Counted from the first letter of the stretch, positions 1 through 9,383 are shown. The stretch is DNA of 64,000 bases from a bacterium 210820-DFI.6.37 (GCA_020558355.1 JAJCKG010000001.1:62001-126000); one strand, 5' to 3'. The notes: a model not told the origin generated them from the letters alone. Numbers and translations are program-made.

Positions 1-467
1 AAATTATCCAATATAGAGAAGAGTATAAGCCTTCGTTCATACAGTTTAATACAGACTGGATCGTAGATAATTTTGGCATTCTGGAAGAAGAAGACAAAGA
101 AACCTTCCGCCATATCGAGGAAAGTCTCAAAGAAGGCGCAATGATCTACTTTGCCGTTGAAAAAGGCGTTGTTTTGGCGACCTGCATGGCAAAACCGCTT
201 GATAAGGATGGCACCTGGGAGCTGTGCAAGCTGGCTTCCAACAAGCATGTTCCCCACAAAGGCGCCGGAAGCGCTGTCTTTGAAGCCGCTATGGGATGGG
301 CTGTGAACCATAACGCCAAAAAGCTGTTTTTATTGTCAAACAGCACGCTGAATGCCGCGCTGCATATCTATGAAAAGTACGGCTTTCGGGAAGTAAAGCT
401 GGATGACTATGAATACGCGCGGGGCGATATTGCCTTTGAATATATCGTAGATGGTCCGGCAAGCTGA
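1..467 (+). CDS. GNAT N-acetyltransferase, 5' end cut by window edge
   Basis: The frame is open from base 3, before the first ATG at 141, so this is the C-terminal part (about 154 residues) of a GNAT-fold acetyltransferase whose start lies outside the window. The acetyl-CoA site region reads KGAGSAVFEAAMGWA, and the family's typical last motif, LHIYEKYGFRE, follows near the end. Proteins of this kind transfer acetyl from acetyl-CoA to an amine; the substrate cannot be told. It converges on the Fic gene with only about 14 bases between the two stops. Confidence 0.8.
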   Translation, partial: IIQYREEYKPSFIQFNTDWIVDNFGILEEEDKETFRHIEESLKEGAMIYFAVEKGVVLATCMAKPLDKDGTWELCKLASNKHVPHKGAGSAVFEAAMGWAVNHNAKKLFLLSNSTLNAALHIYEKYGFREVKLDDYEYARGDIAFEYIVDGPAS

Positions 468-481
468 GAAATTGAAAAAAA

Positions 482-1057
482 TTAAATTGGTTTGAGATGT
501 TGTCGGAAAATATACGCAAGTTCTCTATTGTCCCCATGAAAAGATTTGATACTTGCGTTTAACATTTCTTCGTGTGTTGTTTGTGTTAAATCAAGCACAT
601 AACCACATTTTAGACATAATTCTCTGGCAAATTCTCTTTGTGCTCTGCCGTTACCTTCTCGGAACGGATGCAACGCATTTAGATCCGCATAATGATTGGT
701 TAATTGGTGTATGAATTGTTTTTCATCATTTTTGGCGCCAAAGCAGTCTGAATAATAATTTGCAAAAATAAAATTTGCGTAGGACGCTATATTTTGTGTA
801 AGGCAAAATAAATTACCCTTACCGATATTAACGGTTCGAGGTTCTCCCGCCCAGTCATATAAGTCTTGGAAGATGTATTTATGAATACCGCAAAGATGAT
901 TGAAATCAAAAGTTCCGTCAATAGGATGACACTGCAAGTCCATTAATTGTATGGTCGCATATTCAATTTCAGCCTGCAATAACATCTTTTTATCTCGGAT
1001 ATCTAATTTGTTTTTCAAAATGTCTGAATTGTGGTAACAATAAATGTCATCGCGCAT
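482..1057 (-). CDS. fic: Fic/DOC family protein, probable AMP-transferase toxin
   Basis: The 191-residue protein carries a complete Fic motif, HPFREGNGRAQREF, at residues 130-143: catalytic His130, acidic Glu134, the GNGR anion-hole segment and Arg141. Fic proteins usually transfer AMP from ATP to a hydroxyl on a target protein. The full motif predicts an active enzyme. The gene overlaps the upstream antitoxin gene by 11 bases, so the two are translationally coupled, as in class I Fic pairs where the inhibitory helix sits on a separate small protein. The target is unknown. Confidence 0.9.
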   Translation of the reverse strand: MRDDIYCYHNSDILKNKLDIRDKKMLLQAEIEYATIQLMDLQCHPIDGTFDFNHLCGIHKYIFQDLYDWAGEPRTVNIGKGNLFCLTQNIASYANFIFANYYSDCFGAKNDEKQFIHQLTNHYADLNALHPFREGNGRAQREFARELCLKCGYVLDLTQTTHEEMLNASIKSFHGDNRELAYIFRQHLKPI

Positions 1058-1229
1058 TAGTATACCTCACTTTGATGTCATCAAGGATTTCCTTTTTTGT
1101 TTTTTCGCCAGTCAGATACGCGCGCATATTTTCGTAAGCTTGTTTTGTAACGGGCATGTTTTCAATTGCCATTGTAGCCGCAACTTGGTTGATCATTTCT
1201 TGTTGCTCGGCTGTAAGTGATTTACTCAT
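1047..1229 (-). CDS. VbhA-like antitoxin for the Fic protein
   Basis: This 60-residue protein has the Fic inhibition motif (S/T)xxxE(G/N) as Thr19-Met-Ala-Ile-Glu23-Asn24. In VbhA-type antitoxins the glutamate of this motif blocks the ATP site of the partner. The start was placed at the ATG at 1229 because AAAGGAG lies 6 to 8 bases upstream; a TTG at 1244 in the same frame has no such site. Its stop overlaps the Fic start, which supports co-translation. A tentative -10 (TATAAT-like, around 1269-1274 read on the minus strand) lies upstream. Confidence 0.85.
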   Translation of the reverse strand: MSKSLTAEQQEMINQVAATMAIENMPVTKQAYENMRAYLTGEKTKKEILDDIKVRYTNAR

Positions 1230-1306
1230 GAAAACTCCTTTCAAATAATGCCATAACGCATGATCATTATAACATGGATTGAACCATTTGCGCGCGTCAT
1301 AGTCCT

Positions 1307-1348
1307 CTAAATTGTACGCATGACAATTTAGCTGTTGTATGATATTAT
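1307..1348 (+). promoter_or_regulatory. Promoter of ltaE with an overlapping inverted repeat
   Basis: ATGACA (1320-1325), a 17-base spacer and TATTAT (1343-1348) form a plausible sigma-A promoter. A perfect 9-base inverted repeat, CTAAATTGT / ACAATTTAG (1307-1315 and 1323-1331, 7-base spacer), overlaps the -35 element and looks like an operator. It lies between the divergent antitoxin and ltaE genes, so it could serve either. The bound protein is unknown. Confidence 0.45.
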
Positions 1349-1393
1349 TTGGTGAGCTGTTGAGGGAATTGTAGGAAAAGAGGAGGATTATTC

Positions 1394-2407
1394 ATGATTT
1401 TTTTAAAAAACGATTACAGTCTCGGCGCGCATCCGAGAATTTTAAAAGCGCTGACTGACACCAATATGGTACATACAGAAGGGTACGGTATGGATCCTTT
1501 CTGTGAAGAAGCAAAAATACTGCTGAAGGATTTATGCGAAACGGAAGACGCAGATATCCACTTTCTTACAGGCGGCACGTCTGCCAATCTGATTGCGCTT
1601 TCCGCTTTTCTGAGACCGCATCACGCAATCCTGGCAGCGGACAGCGCTCATATCTGCGTTCATGAAACCGGCGCAATTGAAGCGACTGGCCACAAGGTCT
1701 TTCACGTCCCTGGTCACGACGGAAAGATCCTTCCGCGGCAAATCGAGGAGGCTGTCCGGCTCCATATAAATGAGCATATGGTAAAACCAAAGCTGGTCTA
1801 TATTTCTAACGCGACAGAGGTCGGGACAATTTATACGAAGGAAGAGCTGTCCGCCCTGAGAAAGATCTGCGATAAATATGATCTGTACCTTTACGCGGAT
1901 GGCGCGCGTTTGGGCTGCGCTCTGACCGCGGAGGGAAACGATGTTAGCCTTTCCGATATGGCGGCTCTGACCGATGCCTTTTATATCGGCGGCACAAAAA
2001 ACGGCGCTCTTTTCGGAGAAGCCCTGGTGATTTTACGCCAAGAGCTGAAAGAGGACTTTCGTTTTCATATCAAGCAGCGAGGCGGGATGCTGGCAAAGGG
2101 AAGACTCCTTGGAGTTCAGTTTACAGAGCTGTTCAGGGATGGTCTTTATTTTCAGCTGGCGCGGCATGCCAATGAAATGGCGCAAATCCTGCAAAAAGGA
2201 ATTCTTGGAGCGGGATATGAATGCCTTACGCCTTCACCTACGAATCAAATATTCCCTATTTTTCCCAATACGCTGATTGACCATCTTCAGAAAACCGCTT
2301 CCTTTGATATCTGGGAAGCATACGGAGACCGGGCTTCCGCGGTTCGTCTGGTCGCTTCCTGGGGAACAAGCGAAGAAGATGTCATGGAATTTTTGCAAAG
2401 TCTGTAG
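1394..2407 (+). CDS. ltaE: Low-specificity L-threonine aldolase (PLP enzyme)
   Basis: The 337-residue protein matches the fold-type I threonine aldolase / beta-eliminating lyase family over its whole length. Recognisable parts are LTGGTSANLIAL near residue 58 (phosphate-binding loop), ADGARLG at 168-174 with Asp169 contacting the pyridine nitrogen, and GGTKNG at 199-204 with Lys202 as the predicted PLP Schiff-base lysine. The reaction is cleavage of L-threonine or allo-threonine to glycine and acetaldehyde. GAGGAGGA sits just before the ATG. It is transcribed alone, away from the Fic pair. Confidence 0.92.
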   Translation: MIFLKNDYSLGAHPRILKALTDTNMVHTEGYGMDPFCEEAKILLKDLCETEDADIHFLTGGTSANLIALSAFLRPHHAILAADSAHICVHETGAIEATGHKVFHVPGHDGKILPRQIEEAVRLHINEHMVKPKLVYISNATEVGTIYTKEELSALRKICDKYDLYLYADGARLGCALTAEGNDVSLSDMAALTDAFYIGGTKNGALFGEALVILRQELKEDFRFHIKQRGGMLAKGRLLGVQFTELFRDGLYFQLARHANEMAQILQKGILGAGYECLTPSPTNQIFPIFPNTLIDHLQKTASFDIWEAYGDRASAVRLVASWGTSEEDVMEFLQSL

Positions 2408-2487
2408 ACCTGGACGCTGTACGCTTCGTCATAAGGCGGCTGGCCTCAGCGGCATTTTACATCGGGCGGCTTCCGCGCCAAAAGGCT

Positions 2488-3120
2488 TTACTGCTGCCCG
2501 GTATTTCCGGTTTGGTCGGTCCGCTGGCAGGTTCCGCCCCGGTCTGTAAAATAATCTTCGATTTGGGCCATCAGAATATTGGCGTCATAGTACTGCTCTG
2601 TCTGTACATGATCGTCAACAAAGGCGTCTCCCCCCGCGGAAATAATCCGGTATTGTTCATCGTAGGTAATAGAATATATGTATTCCTCACCATCTAAGGT
2701 ACAAAGCAGCTCAGAAGTTTTCGTCTCTCCTGACGAAGGAATATACATAAAGGCAATCAAAGAAGCAATATAGATAAAAACAACCAGGGCTATCACCGCG
2801 AATATTCCAAAGGCAGCCCGCCTGATAATGGTTCTGCGGCGGCGGCTCTGATTGGCCAGCTGTTCATTGAGTATTGCCAGCTGCGTCGCGATCTCATTCA
2901 TATTCGCCGCTTCCCTGTTTTCTTTCGGCTCTGCTCCCAGCAGTTCTTCCACAGTAACGTCGAACAGTTCCGCAATTTTTGTAAGCATATCCGCGTCGGG
3001 AACGGATATTCCTTTCTCCCATTTTGACACGGTCTGACGAACAACATTCAATTGCTGTGCCAGTGTTTCCTGCGAATACCCGTTTCTTTTCCGAAAGCTC
3101 TTTATGTTTTCTCCAAGCAT
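2488..3120 (-). CDS. XRE-family regulator with C-terminal membrane anchor
   Basis: Residues 1-62 form a Cro/C1-type helix-turn-helix (YSQETLAQQLNVVRQTVSKW is the recognition part). A charged linker with a run of arginines follows, then one strongly hydrophobic segment around residues 104-128, and an extracytoplasmic tail of about 80 residues. This layout, cytoplasmic HTH plus a transmembrane segment, is common in Clostridia and suggests a regulator that senses something at or outside the membrane. The ribosome site AAGGAGGA precedes the ATG. The gene converges on ltaE. The regulated gene is not evident. Confidence 0.85.
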   Translation of the reverse strand: MLGENIKSFRKRNGYSQETLAQQLNVVRQTVSKWEKGISVPDADMLTKIAELFDVTVEELLGAEPKENREAANMNEIATQLAILNEQLANQSRRRRTIIRRAAFGIFAVIALVVFIYIASLIAFMYIPSSGETKTSELLCTLDGEEYIYSITYDEQYRIISAGGDAFVDDHVQTEQYYDANILMAQIEDYFTDRGGTCQRTDQTGNTGQQ

Positions 3121-3279
3121 TGTGTTTTTCCTCCTTGTTTCTTCGAGCCCAAAATCGTTATTTTTTCAAGCTCCTTGTTATTGACACACAAAGTATACAG
3201 CACACCTGCCCGCGGCTGCCAGCAACGCGGATTAACATTTCCGCACTTCCGCCGTCCCAAACCGGAAATAACTCCGCCG

Positions 3280-3921
3280 CTATACCTCTCCCGCGGATGG
3301 AAAGGATCGCTCAAAATCCATCTGAACTAGTTTTTTCCCATTTGGCAATTCACGCTCCAGCCTTCTGATCGTGTGGTAATCGATTTCATCCATGGCTTTC
3401 CCCAACGCACGCTCTTCCATTTGATAATGTACCCGCTCCAAACCTTGAAACACATCTAAATATGGTGAATCCGATACCCAGTTCCCCTCCATATTAATTT
3501 GTATCACGCACGAAACGTACTTAGGCGCCGCGTATTGGATGGCTTTTTGAAAGCATTCATATCCAATATACTCAATCAGGAGATTCGCGATAACCAGGTC
3601 CGCTTTTGGCAGCTGATCCGCTTCATGGATCAAATTAAGGCACAGACATTCCAGTGTCCCTTCTAAATTCGGATATCTTATACGAACTTCTTTCAGATAG
3701 GAGGAATTGACATCTATTCCATATACCTTTTTAAATTTGTGTTTTGAGATATGCTCAAGACCATTTCCGCCCGCAATGCCGAAGATCATGACACTGGAAA
3801 CAGGATAAGCCTCAAACTGAGCTTTCATCATTTCGTTCATAGCCTGCAGCTGCATTACCGAAGCAAGCTTCATATGGTTTTCATAATCGTTTAATGGGAT
3901 TTCTTCCCATGGATTTTTCAT
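3280..3921 (-). CDS. Class I SAM-dependent methyltransferase
   Basis: The 213-residue protein has a glycine-rich SAM-binding loop, MIFGIAGGNGLEHI (about residues 45-58), followed by VYGIDVNSSYL, whose Asp would bind the ribose of SAM, and ADLVIANLLIEYIG, typical of motif IV. The substrate is unknown. AGAGGTG precedes the ATG. It lies downstream of a GNAT gene on the same strand with a 27-base gap, so the two may be co-transcribed. Confidence 0.8.
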   Translation of the reverse strand: MKNPWEEIPLNDYENHMKLASVMQLQAMNEMMKAQFEAYPVSSVMIFGIAGGNGLEHISKHKFKKVYGIDVNSSYLKEVRIRYPNLEGTLECLCLNLIHEADQLPKADLVIANLLIEYIGYECFQKAIQYAAPKYVSCVIQINMEGNWVSDSPYLDVFQGLERVHYQMEERALGKAMDEIDYHTIRRLERELPNGKKLVQMDFERSFPSAGEV

Positions 3922-3948
3922 TAAATCACCTCTTAAAAATTCACGGCG

Positions 3949-4476
3949 TCATATACTTATATTTTTCTCGAAGAACAAGTGTCCGTCATGAGCGATTACT
4001 CCGCCTATAGCCATATTTCCGGTTCCGGCAAGCTCGAACCCTAATTTTTCATACAGGGCTACCGCCGGCTTGTTCTGTGATCCTGTGTCCAGTCTGACGG
4101 CCTTGCAGTTGCGCCGTTTTCCTTCTTCGATTATGTACTGTACCAGATCTTTTCCGATCCCTTTTCCTGCTTTTGATGGTCTGACGCAAAGAAGGTGGAT
4201 AACCAGTACCTGATCAGGCAACGCAGGGCACTTCCAATTTACGCCTTCATATTCCTCAGGCTGGTTCTGGTTCGCAATGACGCTTCCGCAAATTTCCCCA
4301 TCCTGCTCCAGCACATACAGGCTGCCTGTTTCCTGGCTTTTTTCCGCAGTTTCTCTCGTAGGATAAACGCCCAGCTCCCAGACTGTATAGGCTCCGTATT
4401 TCTTCTCATGCAATAACAGCTCTGTATAGCTTTGCTCCACTTGATCGATATCCTGTAACATAGCTTTTCTAATCAT
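3949..4476 (-). CDS. GNAT N-acetyltransferase
   Basis: The start at 4476 gives a 175-residue protein beginning MIRKAMLQDIDQVEQSY, a classic GNAT N-terminus, with AAGGAGGC five bases upstream; the longer frame to 4527 has no comparable site. The acetyl-CoA loop reads RPSKAGKGIGKDLVQYI and the C-terminal motif ALYEKLGFELAG. It is probably a small-molecule or protein-N-terminal acetyltransferase; the substrate cannot be inferred. Confidence 0.87.
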   Translation of the reverse strand: MIRKAMLQDIDQVEQSYTELLLHEKKYGAYTVWELGVYPTRETAEKSQETGSLYVLEQDGEICGSVIANQNQPEEYEGVNWKCPALPDQVLVIHLLCVRPSKAGKGIGKDLVQYIIEEGKRRNCKAVRLDTGSQNKPAVALYEKLGFELAGTGNMAIGGVIAHDGHLFFEKNISI

Positions 4477-4820
4477 ATATGCCTCCTTAAGCTCAATGTT
4501 TTTTGTTTTCCTTCTGGTTTCTTTCATGGCTGCCGCCGCGGGCTAGTCGCCAAATTTCATATTTTAACACGGAGAGGTCGCCATTGAATCCGATTCGGGG
4601 CCGTTGGTGACCTTTTTTCTTTCTCAGACAGGCCGCATATTTTTCGCAAGCAACTCGCTGCTGCAACAAAACTTATATATAGCTGATTATATCACATTCA
4701 AGTTCTCTGTCCGAAGGTTTTCCGAAAGATCATGCCGATTTCCTGAAAAGAATTTACATGTCTATGATTCTAAGATATACGGAACTGGCGCATAATACAA
4801 AATGGAAAGGATTCATCAAC

Positions 4821-6227
4821 ATGACGATCTTTAAAACTGTGTATAACATACTTTGGGGAGATCTCATTACAATTCCTCTGCCTGGAGGAAGCTCTCTTGG
4901 TCTGTCCTTGCTGGTGCTGCTCCTGATCCCCTCCGGCGTCTATTTTACCATACGCACTCGCTTCCTGCCCTTCCGGCTCTTTCCTGAAATGCTGCGGGTT
5001 ACGGTGGAAAAGCGAACGGTTTCTCAAAAAGACGCCATTTCAGGTCTGCAGGCCCTGATCGTATCGACGGCCACCCGAGTAGGAATGGGGAATCTGGTAG
5101 GTGTGGTCGCCGCCATTTCCGCAGGGGGCGCAGGCGCGGTTTTCTGGATGTGGATCATTGCTCTGCTTGGGTCCTCTACGGCTTTCGTTGAGGCAACTCT
5201 GGCCCAGCTGTATAAAGAAAAAGACCCTCTCTATGGAGGGTATCGGGGTGGTCCCGCCTATTATATTCATCACCTTTTTATTAAGAAAAGAAGCCATCGC
5301 AAGCGTTCTGTAATGGCGGTTCTCTTCGCGCTTTCCGGACTGCTGTGCTGGTGCGGCATCAGTCAGGTTATCAGCAATTCGGTCTCTTCCGCTTTTGAAA
5401 ACGCATTCCATATACCGCCGATCTATACGACAATAATTCTGGTACTCGTCGCGGCAGTTATTGTACTGCGTAAAAACACGACTGTAAAAGTCCTGGATAT
5501 AATTGTTCCTATCATGGCCGCGGTTTACTTTCTGATCACTCTGTTTATCATCTTCAAAAACGCGGGCCAGCTTCCCGCGGTTTTCCAGCGAATTTTTCTG
5601 GAAGCCCTTGGGCTGCGTCAGGCAGTGTCCGGTGGTTTTGGGGCCGTTATCATGAACGGGGCCAAGCGGGGGCTTTTTTCCAATGAAGCCGGCTCCGGCT
5701 CCGCGCCCTGCGCAGCCGCGGCGGCAGATATCAGTCATCCCGCAAAAGAAGGGCTGCTGCAGGCTTTCGGTGTATTCATTGATACTATTGTAATCTGCAG
5801 CTGCTCCGCTATGATTATGCTACTGACACCGGTTGAGCTGACAGAGGGACTTGTCGGTATGGATCTTTTGCAGACTTCCATGAACTATCACATGGGAGCC
5901 TTCGGCGTCGTCCTGATTGCCGGAATCCTTTGGCTGTTCAGTTTTTCCACCTTTATCGGCATCCTGTTTTACGCCAGGTCCAATGTGGCCTATCTATTGG
6001 GAGATAACTGGACATCCCAAATCCTGTACAAAATCCTTGCTCTCGTCATGCTCTTTATGGGCGGCCTGACAGCGTATACCTTTGTCTGGGATCTGGGAGA
6101 TATCGGCATCGGACTCATGACGATTTTCAATCTGATTGCGCTGATCCCACTGGCGCCTCAGGCCATCGCCTCCCTCAGGGACTATGAAACCCGCGTAAAG
6201 CCAAGGGGTAAGAAGCAGAACCGCTAA
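4821..6227 (+). CDS. AGCS family alanine/glycine:cation symporter
   Basis: This polytopic protein of about 468 residues carries the AGCS hallmark NEAGSGSAPC (about residues 287-296) and the early TRVGMGNLVGV motif. It is expected to import alanine or glycine with sodium or protons across the cytoplasmic membrane. The start at 4821 is preferred over the longer frame beginning at 4758 because GGAAAGGA lies about nine bases upstream and the family normally starts near this position. It stands alone and converges on the next gene. Confidence 0.9.
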   Translation: MTIFKTVYNILWGDLITIPLPGGSSLGLSLLVLLLIPSGVYFTIRTRFLPFRLFPEMLRVTVEKRTVSQKDAISGLQALIVSTATRVGMGNLVGVVAAISAGGAGAVFWMWIIALLGSSTAFVEATLAQLYKEKDPLYGGYRGGPAYYIHHLFIKKRSHRKRSVMAVLFALSGLLCWCGISQVISNSVSSAFENAFHIPPIYTTIILVLVAAVIVLRKNTTVKVLDIIVPIMAAVYFLITLFIIFKNAGQLPAVFQRIFLEALGLRQAVSGGFGAVIMNGAKRGLFSNEAGSGSAPCAAAAADISHPAKEGLLQAFGVFIDTIVICSCSAMIMLLTPVELTEGLVGMDLLQTSMNYHMGAFGVVLIAGILWLFSFSTFIGILFYARSNVAYLLGDNWTSQILYKILALVMLFMGGLTAYTFVWDLGDIGIGLMTIFNLIALIPLAPQAIASLRDYETRVKPRGKKQNR

Positions 6228-6228
6228 A

Positions 6229-6244
6229 GGCCGAAAGCCTCCTT
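6229..6244. terminator. Short hairpin between converging genes
   Basis: AGGC-CGAAA-GCCT followed by CCTTTT lies between the symporter stop and the stop of the opposing membrane-protein gene. The four-pair stem is weak, so it is only a possible terminator. Confidence 0.3.
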
Positions 6245-6619
6245 TTACTGCTCCAGCTCACTAAGCAGTCTCCTGATTTCAGGCGTCAGCTTTTCTCTCT
6301 GCCTTTTTGTGATATGGCTGTACACCGGATAAGCGGACGAAACACCTGCAATTCCAATGACGCCAATGATTATACCTGGGATAAACATGGTTTCTGTCCA
6401 GACCATTGTGCCGCACATGCCTACACCCAGCAATAAAGCGCCGATGATTCCCACAAGGATTGAGACAATCATGCCTGGTTTTTCCGCGCTTTCATCCAGC
6501 CGGCGAAGCTGCTCCATTTTGTTTTCTTCTTTCGGAATATATTTGTCCCGAATTCGCCTGATCTCTTCCTGCCGCGCGGAAGAATAAGTGTAGCTGAAAG
6601 CTTCTTTTTTTTCATTCAT
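6245..6619 (-). CDS. Small two-helix membrane protein, unknown function
   Basis: The 124-residue protein has a charged N-terminal half (residues 1-48), two adjacent hydrophobic segments (about 50-72 and 78-98, the first with repeated glycines) and a basic C-terminal tail. I recognise it as a family widespread in Clostridia without known function. AGGAGG lies eight bases before the ATG. It sits 18 bases downstream of the polytopic membrane gene and probably belongs to the response regulator / kinase operon. Confidence 0.7.
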   Translation of the reverse strand: MNEKKEAFSYTYSSARQEEIRRIRDKYIPKEENKMEQLRRLDESAEKPGMIVSILVGIIGALLLGVGMCGTMVWTETMFIPGIIIGVIGIAGVSSAYPVYSHITKRQREKLTPEIRRLLSELEQ

Positions 6620-6637
6620 GTTCTGTAACCTCCTGAA

Positions 6638-7537
6638 TTATAGTTTTTTCTGTTTTAGTTTTTTTCTTGCCCGGATGATCATATAAACTGCCATGCCAAG
6701 CACAAGGATACAAACCGCGGACCCTGTAGCCGCCGTCATAACGCGCCTGAACTCGGGCTCTCCGGCGCCGAACCGGGAAAGCATAGCGGTTTCCAGAGAA
6801 AGCATGGATACAAAGGCCGCGGTCAGGTCGATTACCTTTGCGGCGGACAATACCGGACTATTATACTTACGAAATTTTATAGTATTAGTAATCGATGTAA
6901 TCAGGCTGTAAAAAGCGTATATTGCCATAACATAGATCAAATACCCACCATATTTGAAACCCTGATTCCAGACCACTACCAGCGCCACAATCGCGGACAG
7001 TGCGACATTCATTACGATCAGCAGCTTTCCGCAAAGCCGGTAACACCGCAGCTCCGATTCATATTCCTGACCGATAGGACTGCTGCGGACATGACGCAGC
7101 AGCAAAAAACGCATCGTTGACAGGAACACATAGTAAGCGGACAGCGCAATGAACCATAGCGAGTGGTAGTATATACCGGAAGCCAATTTTACACCCACAT
7201 AAAGAAGATTAATAAACAGGCCTCCATATAACGATACTTCCGTGCGAAACACAGGATCATCCAAATATCGGGCGCCGACCGGAACGCTTCGTATCTTTTG
7301 CGTCAGGGGCAGATTAACTATGCCTCTCCGTACCGCTTCTACAAGATCAGCGAACCCTGCCACCGTAATAAGCAGCCCGTACGCGGACAAGAAATAGGAG
7401 CTGTAGGTGAGGATAGAATAATTGCTTCCTATATTCAGCATGACAAACACAAAAGCAAAGGCCGGCGCCGCGATCAGGACAGTCAGCCCAGGCGGCAGGA
7501 AAACAAGTCTTTTAAGTTTTTTTCTAAACTTGTCCAT
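6638..7537 (-). CDS. Polytopic membrane protein, unknown function
   Basis: The 299-residue protein shows about eight hydrophobic segments separated by short basic loops and ends in a lysine-rich tail. I recognise no catalytic motif. Its start overlaps the end of the histidine kinase gene by 14 bases, so it is translationally coupled to the two-component system and may be its partner or target in the membrane. Confidence 0.75.
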   Translation of the reverse strand: MDKFRKKLKRLVFLPPGLTVLIAAPAFAFVFVMLNIGSNYSILTYSSYFLSAYGLLITVAGFADLVEAVRRGIVNLPLTQKIRSVPVGARYLDDPVFRTEVSLYGGLFINLLYVGVKLASGIYYHSLWFIALSAYYVFLSTMRFLLLRHVRSSPIGQEYESELRCYRLCGKLLIVMNVALSAIVALVVVWNQGFKYGGYLIYVMAIYAFYSLITSITNTIKFRKYNSPVLSAAKVIDLTAAFVSMLSLETAMLSRFGAGEPEFRRVMTAATGSAVCILVLGMAVYMIIRARKKLKQKKL

Positions 7538-8618
7538 TGTTTTTCCCGCTAAGCGTTACAGTAAATGTACTGCCCTTTCCAACCTGGCTTGTTACAGAAA
7601 TATCCCCTCCTGTAATATCAACTACGCGCTTTACCAGCGCAAGGCCTAAACCATTTCCTTTCGTAGCATGAGAGGTATCTCCCTGATAAAACTTTTCGAA
7701 AATATGCTTTCCCACATCTTCGCTGATGCCGCAGCCGGTATCAGCAACTTTTACAAGGATAGAATCCCCCTTTGTTTTCAACGACAGTGAAACTTTCCCT
7801 CCTGGATCCGTAAATTTGAAAGCGTTGGAAAACAGGTTGCTCCACACCAGCGACAAAAGCTCCGGATCTGCCGAGACCCGCACATGTTCTTCGATTTGTA
7901 TATCTAGCTCAATCCCCTTCTGTTCCCATAGCTCTTCAAAATCCAGCAGGCATTCACAAAGCTGATTTCCGATGTCATAGGTCTGAACGGACGGATAAAT
8001 CGATTGATTTTCCAACTTGCTCAGCTTTAGGATATTGGAAATCATATTGGCAAGCCTTTGAGACGCCTCCGTAATAGACTTTGCGTATTCGATCCGCTTT
8101 TCCTCTGTCAGATCCGGCTGCTGGAGCATCGTGCCGTAATTCTGTATTACAGCCAGGGGGGTTTTCAGCTCATGAGATACGTTAGCGACAAAATCCGTTC
8201 GCAGTGTTTCCATCCCGGCCAGTTCTTCTGTCATACGGTTGAAATAATCAATTACAATATTAAAACCGTCATTTGGATCAATACTGCGAAGCTTTTCAAT
8301 CCGTACAGACAAGTCTCCCCTCATAACCTTCTCGGAAGCGTTGATGATCCGTTTTACCGGTCTTCTTACCATAACGCGGCGGCGAAACGCGTCGATTACA
8401 GCGCAAAGCAGACTTAAAAACACAACATTGATAAAGGTTACCAACGCGGCCTGTTTAATCTCTGATTCTCCCAGAGCGATTCCTGTCACCCTTATCATGG
8501 TTTCCAAAAACAGAACCATACTGCAGGTAGTAACAAAGCACATCAAAAAGAAAAAGCTGAAAAAGTTCTGGGCCGCAATCAGTATTTGTCTGAATTGTAT
8601 TCCGCTCTTCTGTTCCAT
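7524..8618 (-). CDS. Membrane sensor histidine kinase
   Basis: Two hydrophobic segments near residues 18-45 and 58-80 flank a very short external loop. A HAMP-like linker follows, then the HisKA box SHELKTPLAVIQNYG with phospho-acceptor His149, an N box (LVWSNLFSNAFKF) and G boxes (VADTGCGISED, KGNGLGLALVKRV). The small external part suggests an intramembrane-sensing kinase. It starts one base inside the stop codon of the response regulator gene (TAATG), so the two are coupled, and it runs into the membrane protein downstream. Confidence 0.92.
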   Translation of the reverse strand: MEQKSGIQFRQILIAAQNFFSFFFLMCFVTTCSMVLFLETMIRVTGIALGESEIKQAALVTFINVVFLSLLCAVIDAFRRRVMVRRPVKRIINASEKVMRGDLSVRIEKLRSIDPNDGFNIVIDYFNRMTEELAGMETLRTDFVANVSHELKTPLAVIQNYGTMLQQPDLTEEKRIEYAKSITEASQRLANMISNILKLSKLENQSIYPSVQTYDIGNQLCECLLDFEELWEQKGIELDIQIEEHVRVSADPELLSLVWSNLFSNAFKFTDPGGKVSLSLKTKGDSILVKVADTGCGISEDVGKHIFEKFYQGDTSHATKGNGLGLALVKRVVDITGGDISVTSQVGKGSTFTVTLSGKNNGQV

Positions 8619-9292
8619 TACTTCAGCACCGCCTTATACCCCAGACCGTACACTGTGACAATCTCAAAATCTCCGCATTCAGAAAACTTGCTTCTCAGCT
8701 TTGTCATATATACATCCACAGTGCGAAGACTGGACATCGTATCTCCTTCCCAGAATTCATCCATCAGCTGGGAACGGGTAAAGGTCTTTTTCGGATAGGA
8801 AAGAAGTTTGTACAGCAGGTTAAACTCCCGAACGGTCAGCGCGATCTCCTCTTCACCAAGATACGCGGTACGCTCATCCGCGTCCAGCCTTAGCTCCCCC
8901 ACCTCTAATCTGCGGCTGCTTGCGATTTTAGCTCTGCGAAGCAGCGCTCCGATACGCAGAAGCAGCTCATCCAAGTCAATAGGCTTTACCATATAGTCAT
9001 CAATTCCGGACTGAAACCCCTTTTGCTTTGCCGCAAAATCATCCCGCGCTGTCATAAACAAAATAGGAATATCCTGATTCTGTTCCCGAATCGTCCGCGC
9101 AAACTCAAAACCATCCGCTCCGGGCATCATAATATCAGAAATAATCATGTCAAACAGAGTGCTTCCATACATAGCGTCGTATGCCTCATCCGCGCAAAAG
9201 CACCCGACCGCTTCATATCCGTTTTGGTTCAGATAAGAGCAAACGGTACGGTTTAACGCTCTGTCATCTTCAACTACTAATATTTTGAACAT
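8618..9292 (-). CDS. OmpR/PhoB-family response regulator
   Basis: From the ATG at 9292 the protein has 224 residues: a receiver domain with acidic pair Asp9/Asp10, phospho-acceptor Asp53 (IISDIMMPG) and the conserved lysine in YMVKPID, followed by a winged-helix DNA-binding domain ending EIVTVYGLGYKAVLK. The shorter start is chosen because MFKILVVEDD is the normal beginning of the fold and GGAG lies about ten bases upstream; the frame upstream of it is a relic described separately. It is the first gene of the three- to four-gene sensory operon. Confidence 0.92.
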   Translation of the reverse strand: MFKILVVEDDRALNRTVCSYLNQNGYEAVGCFCADEAYDAMYGSTLFDMIISDIMMPGADGFEFARTIREQNQDIPILFMTARDDFAAKQKGFQSGIDDYMVKPIDLDELLLRIGALLRRAKIASSRRLEVGELRLDADERTAYLGEEEIALTVREFNLLYKLLSYPKKTFTRSQLMDEFWEGDTMSSLRTVDVYMTKLRSKFSECGDFEIVTVYGLGYKAVLK

Positions 9293-9383
9293 TTCCTGTA
9301 TCTCCTTATGTTTTTTACTATAACATGGAGATATTAAAATTTTGTTTATATTTTCGGTTTTTTTATAGAAAAAACATGTAAAA

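Noticed and set aside
5040..5738. 232-residue open frame on the minus strand
   Set aside because: Exact shadow of the AGCS symporter, arginine- and glycine-rich in a way typical of antisense frames.
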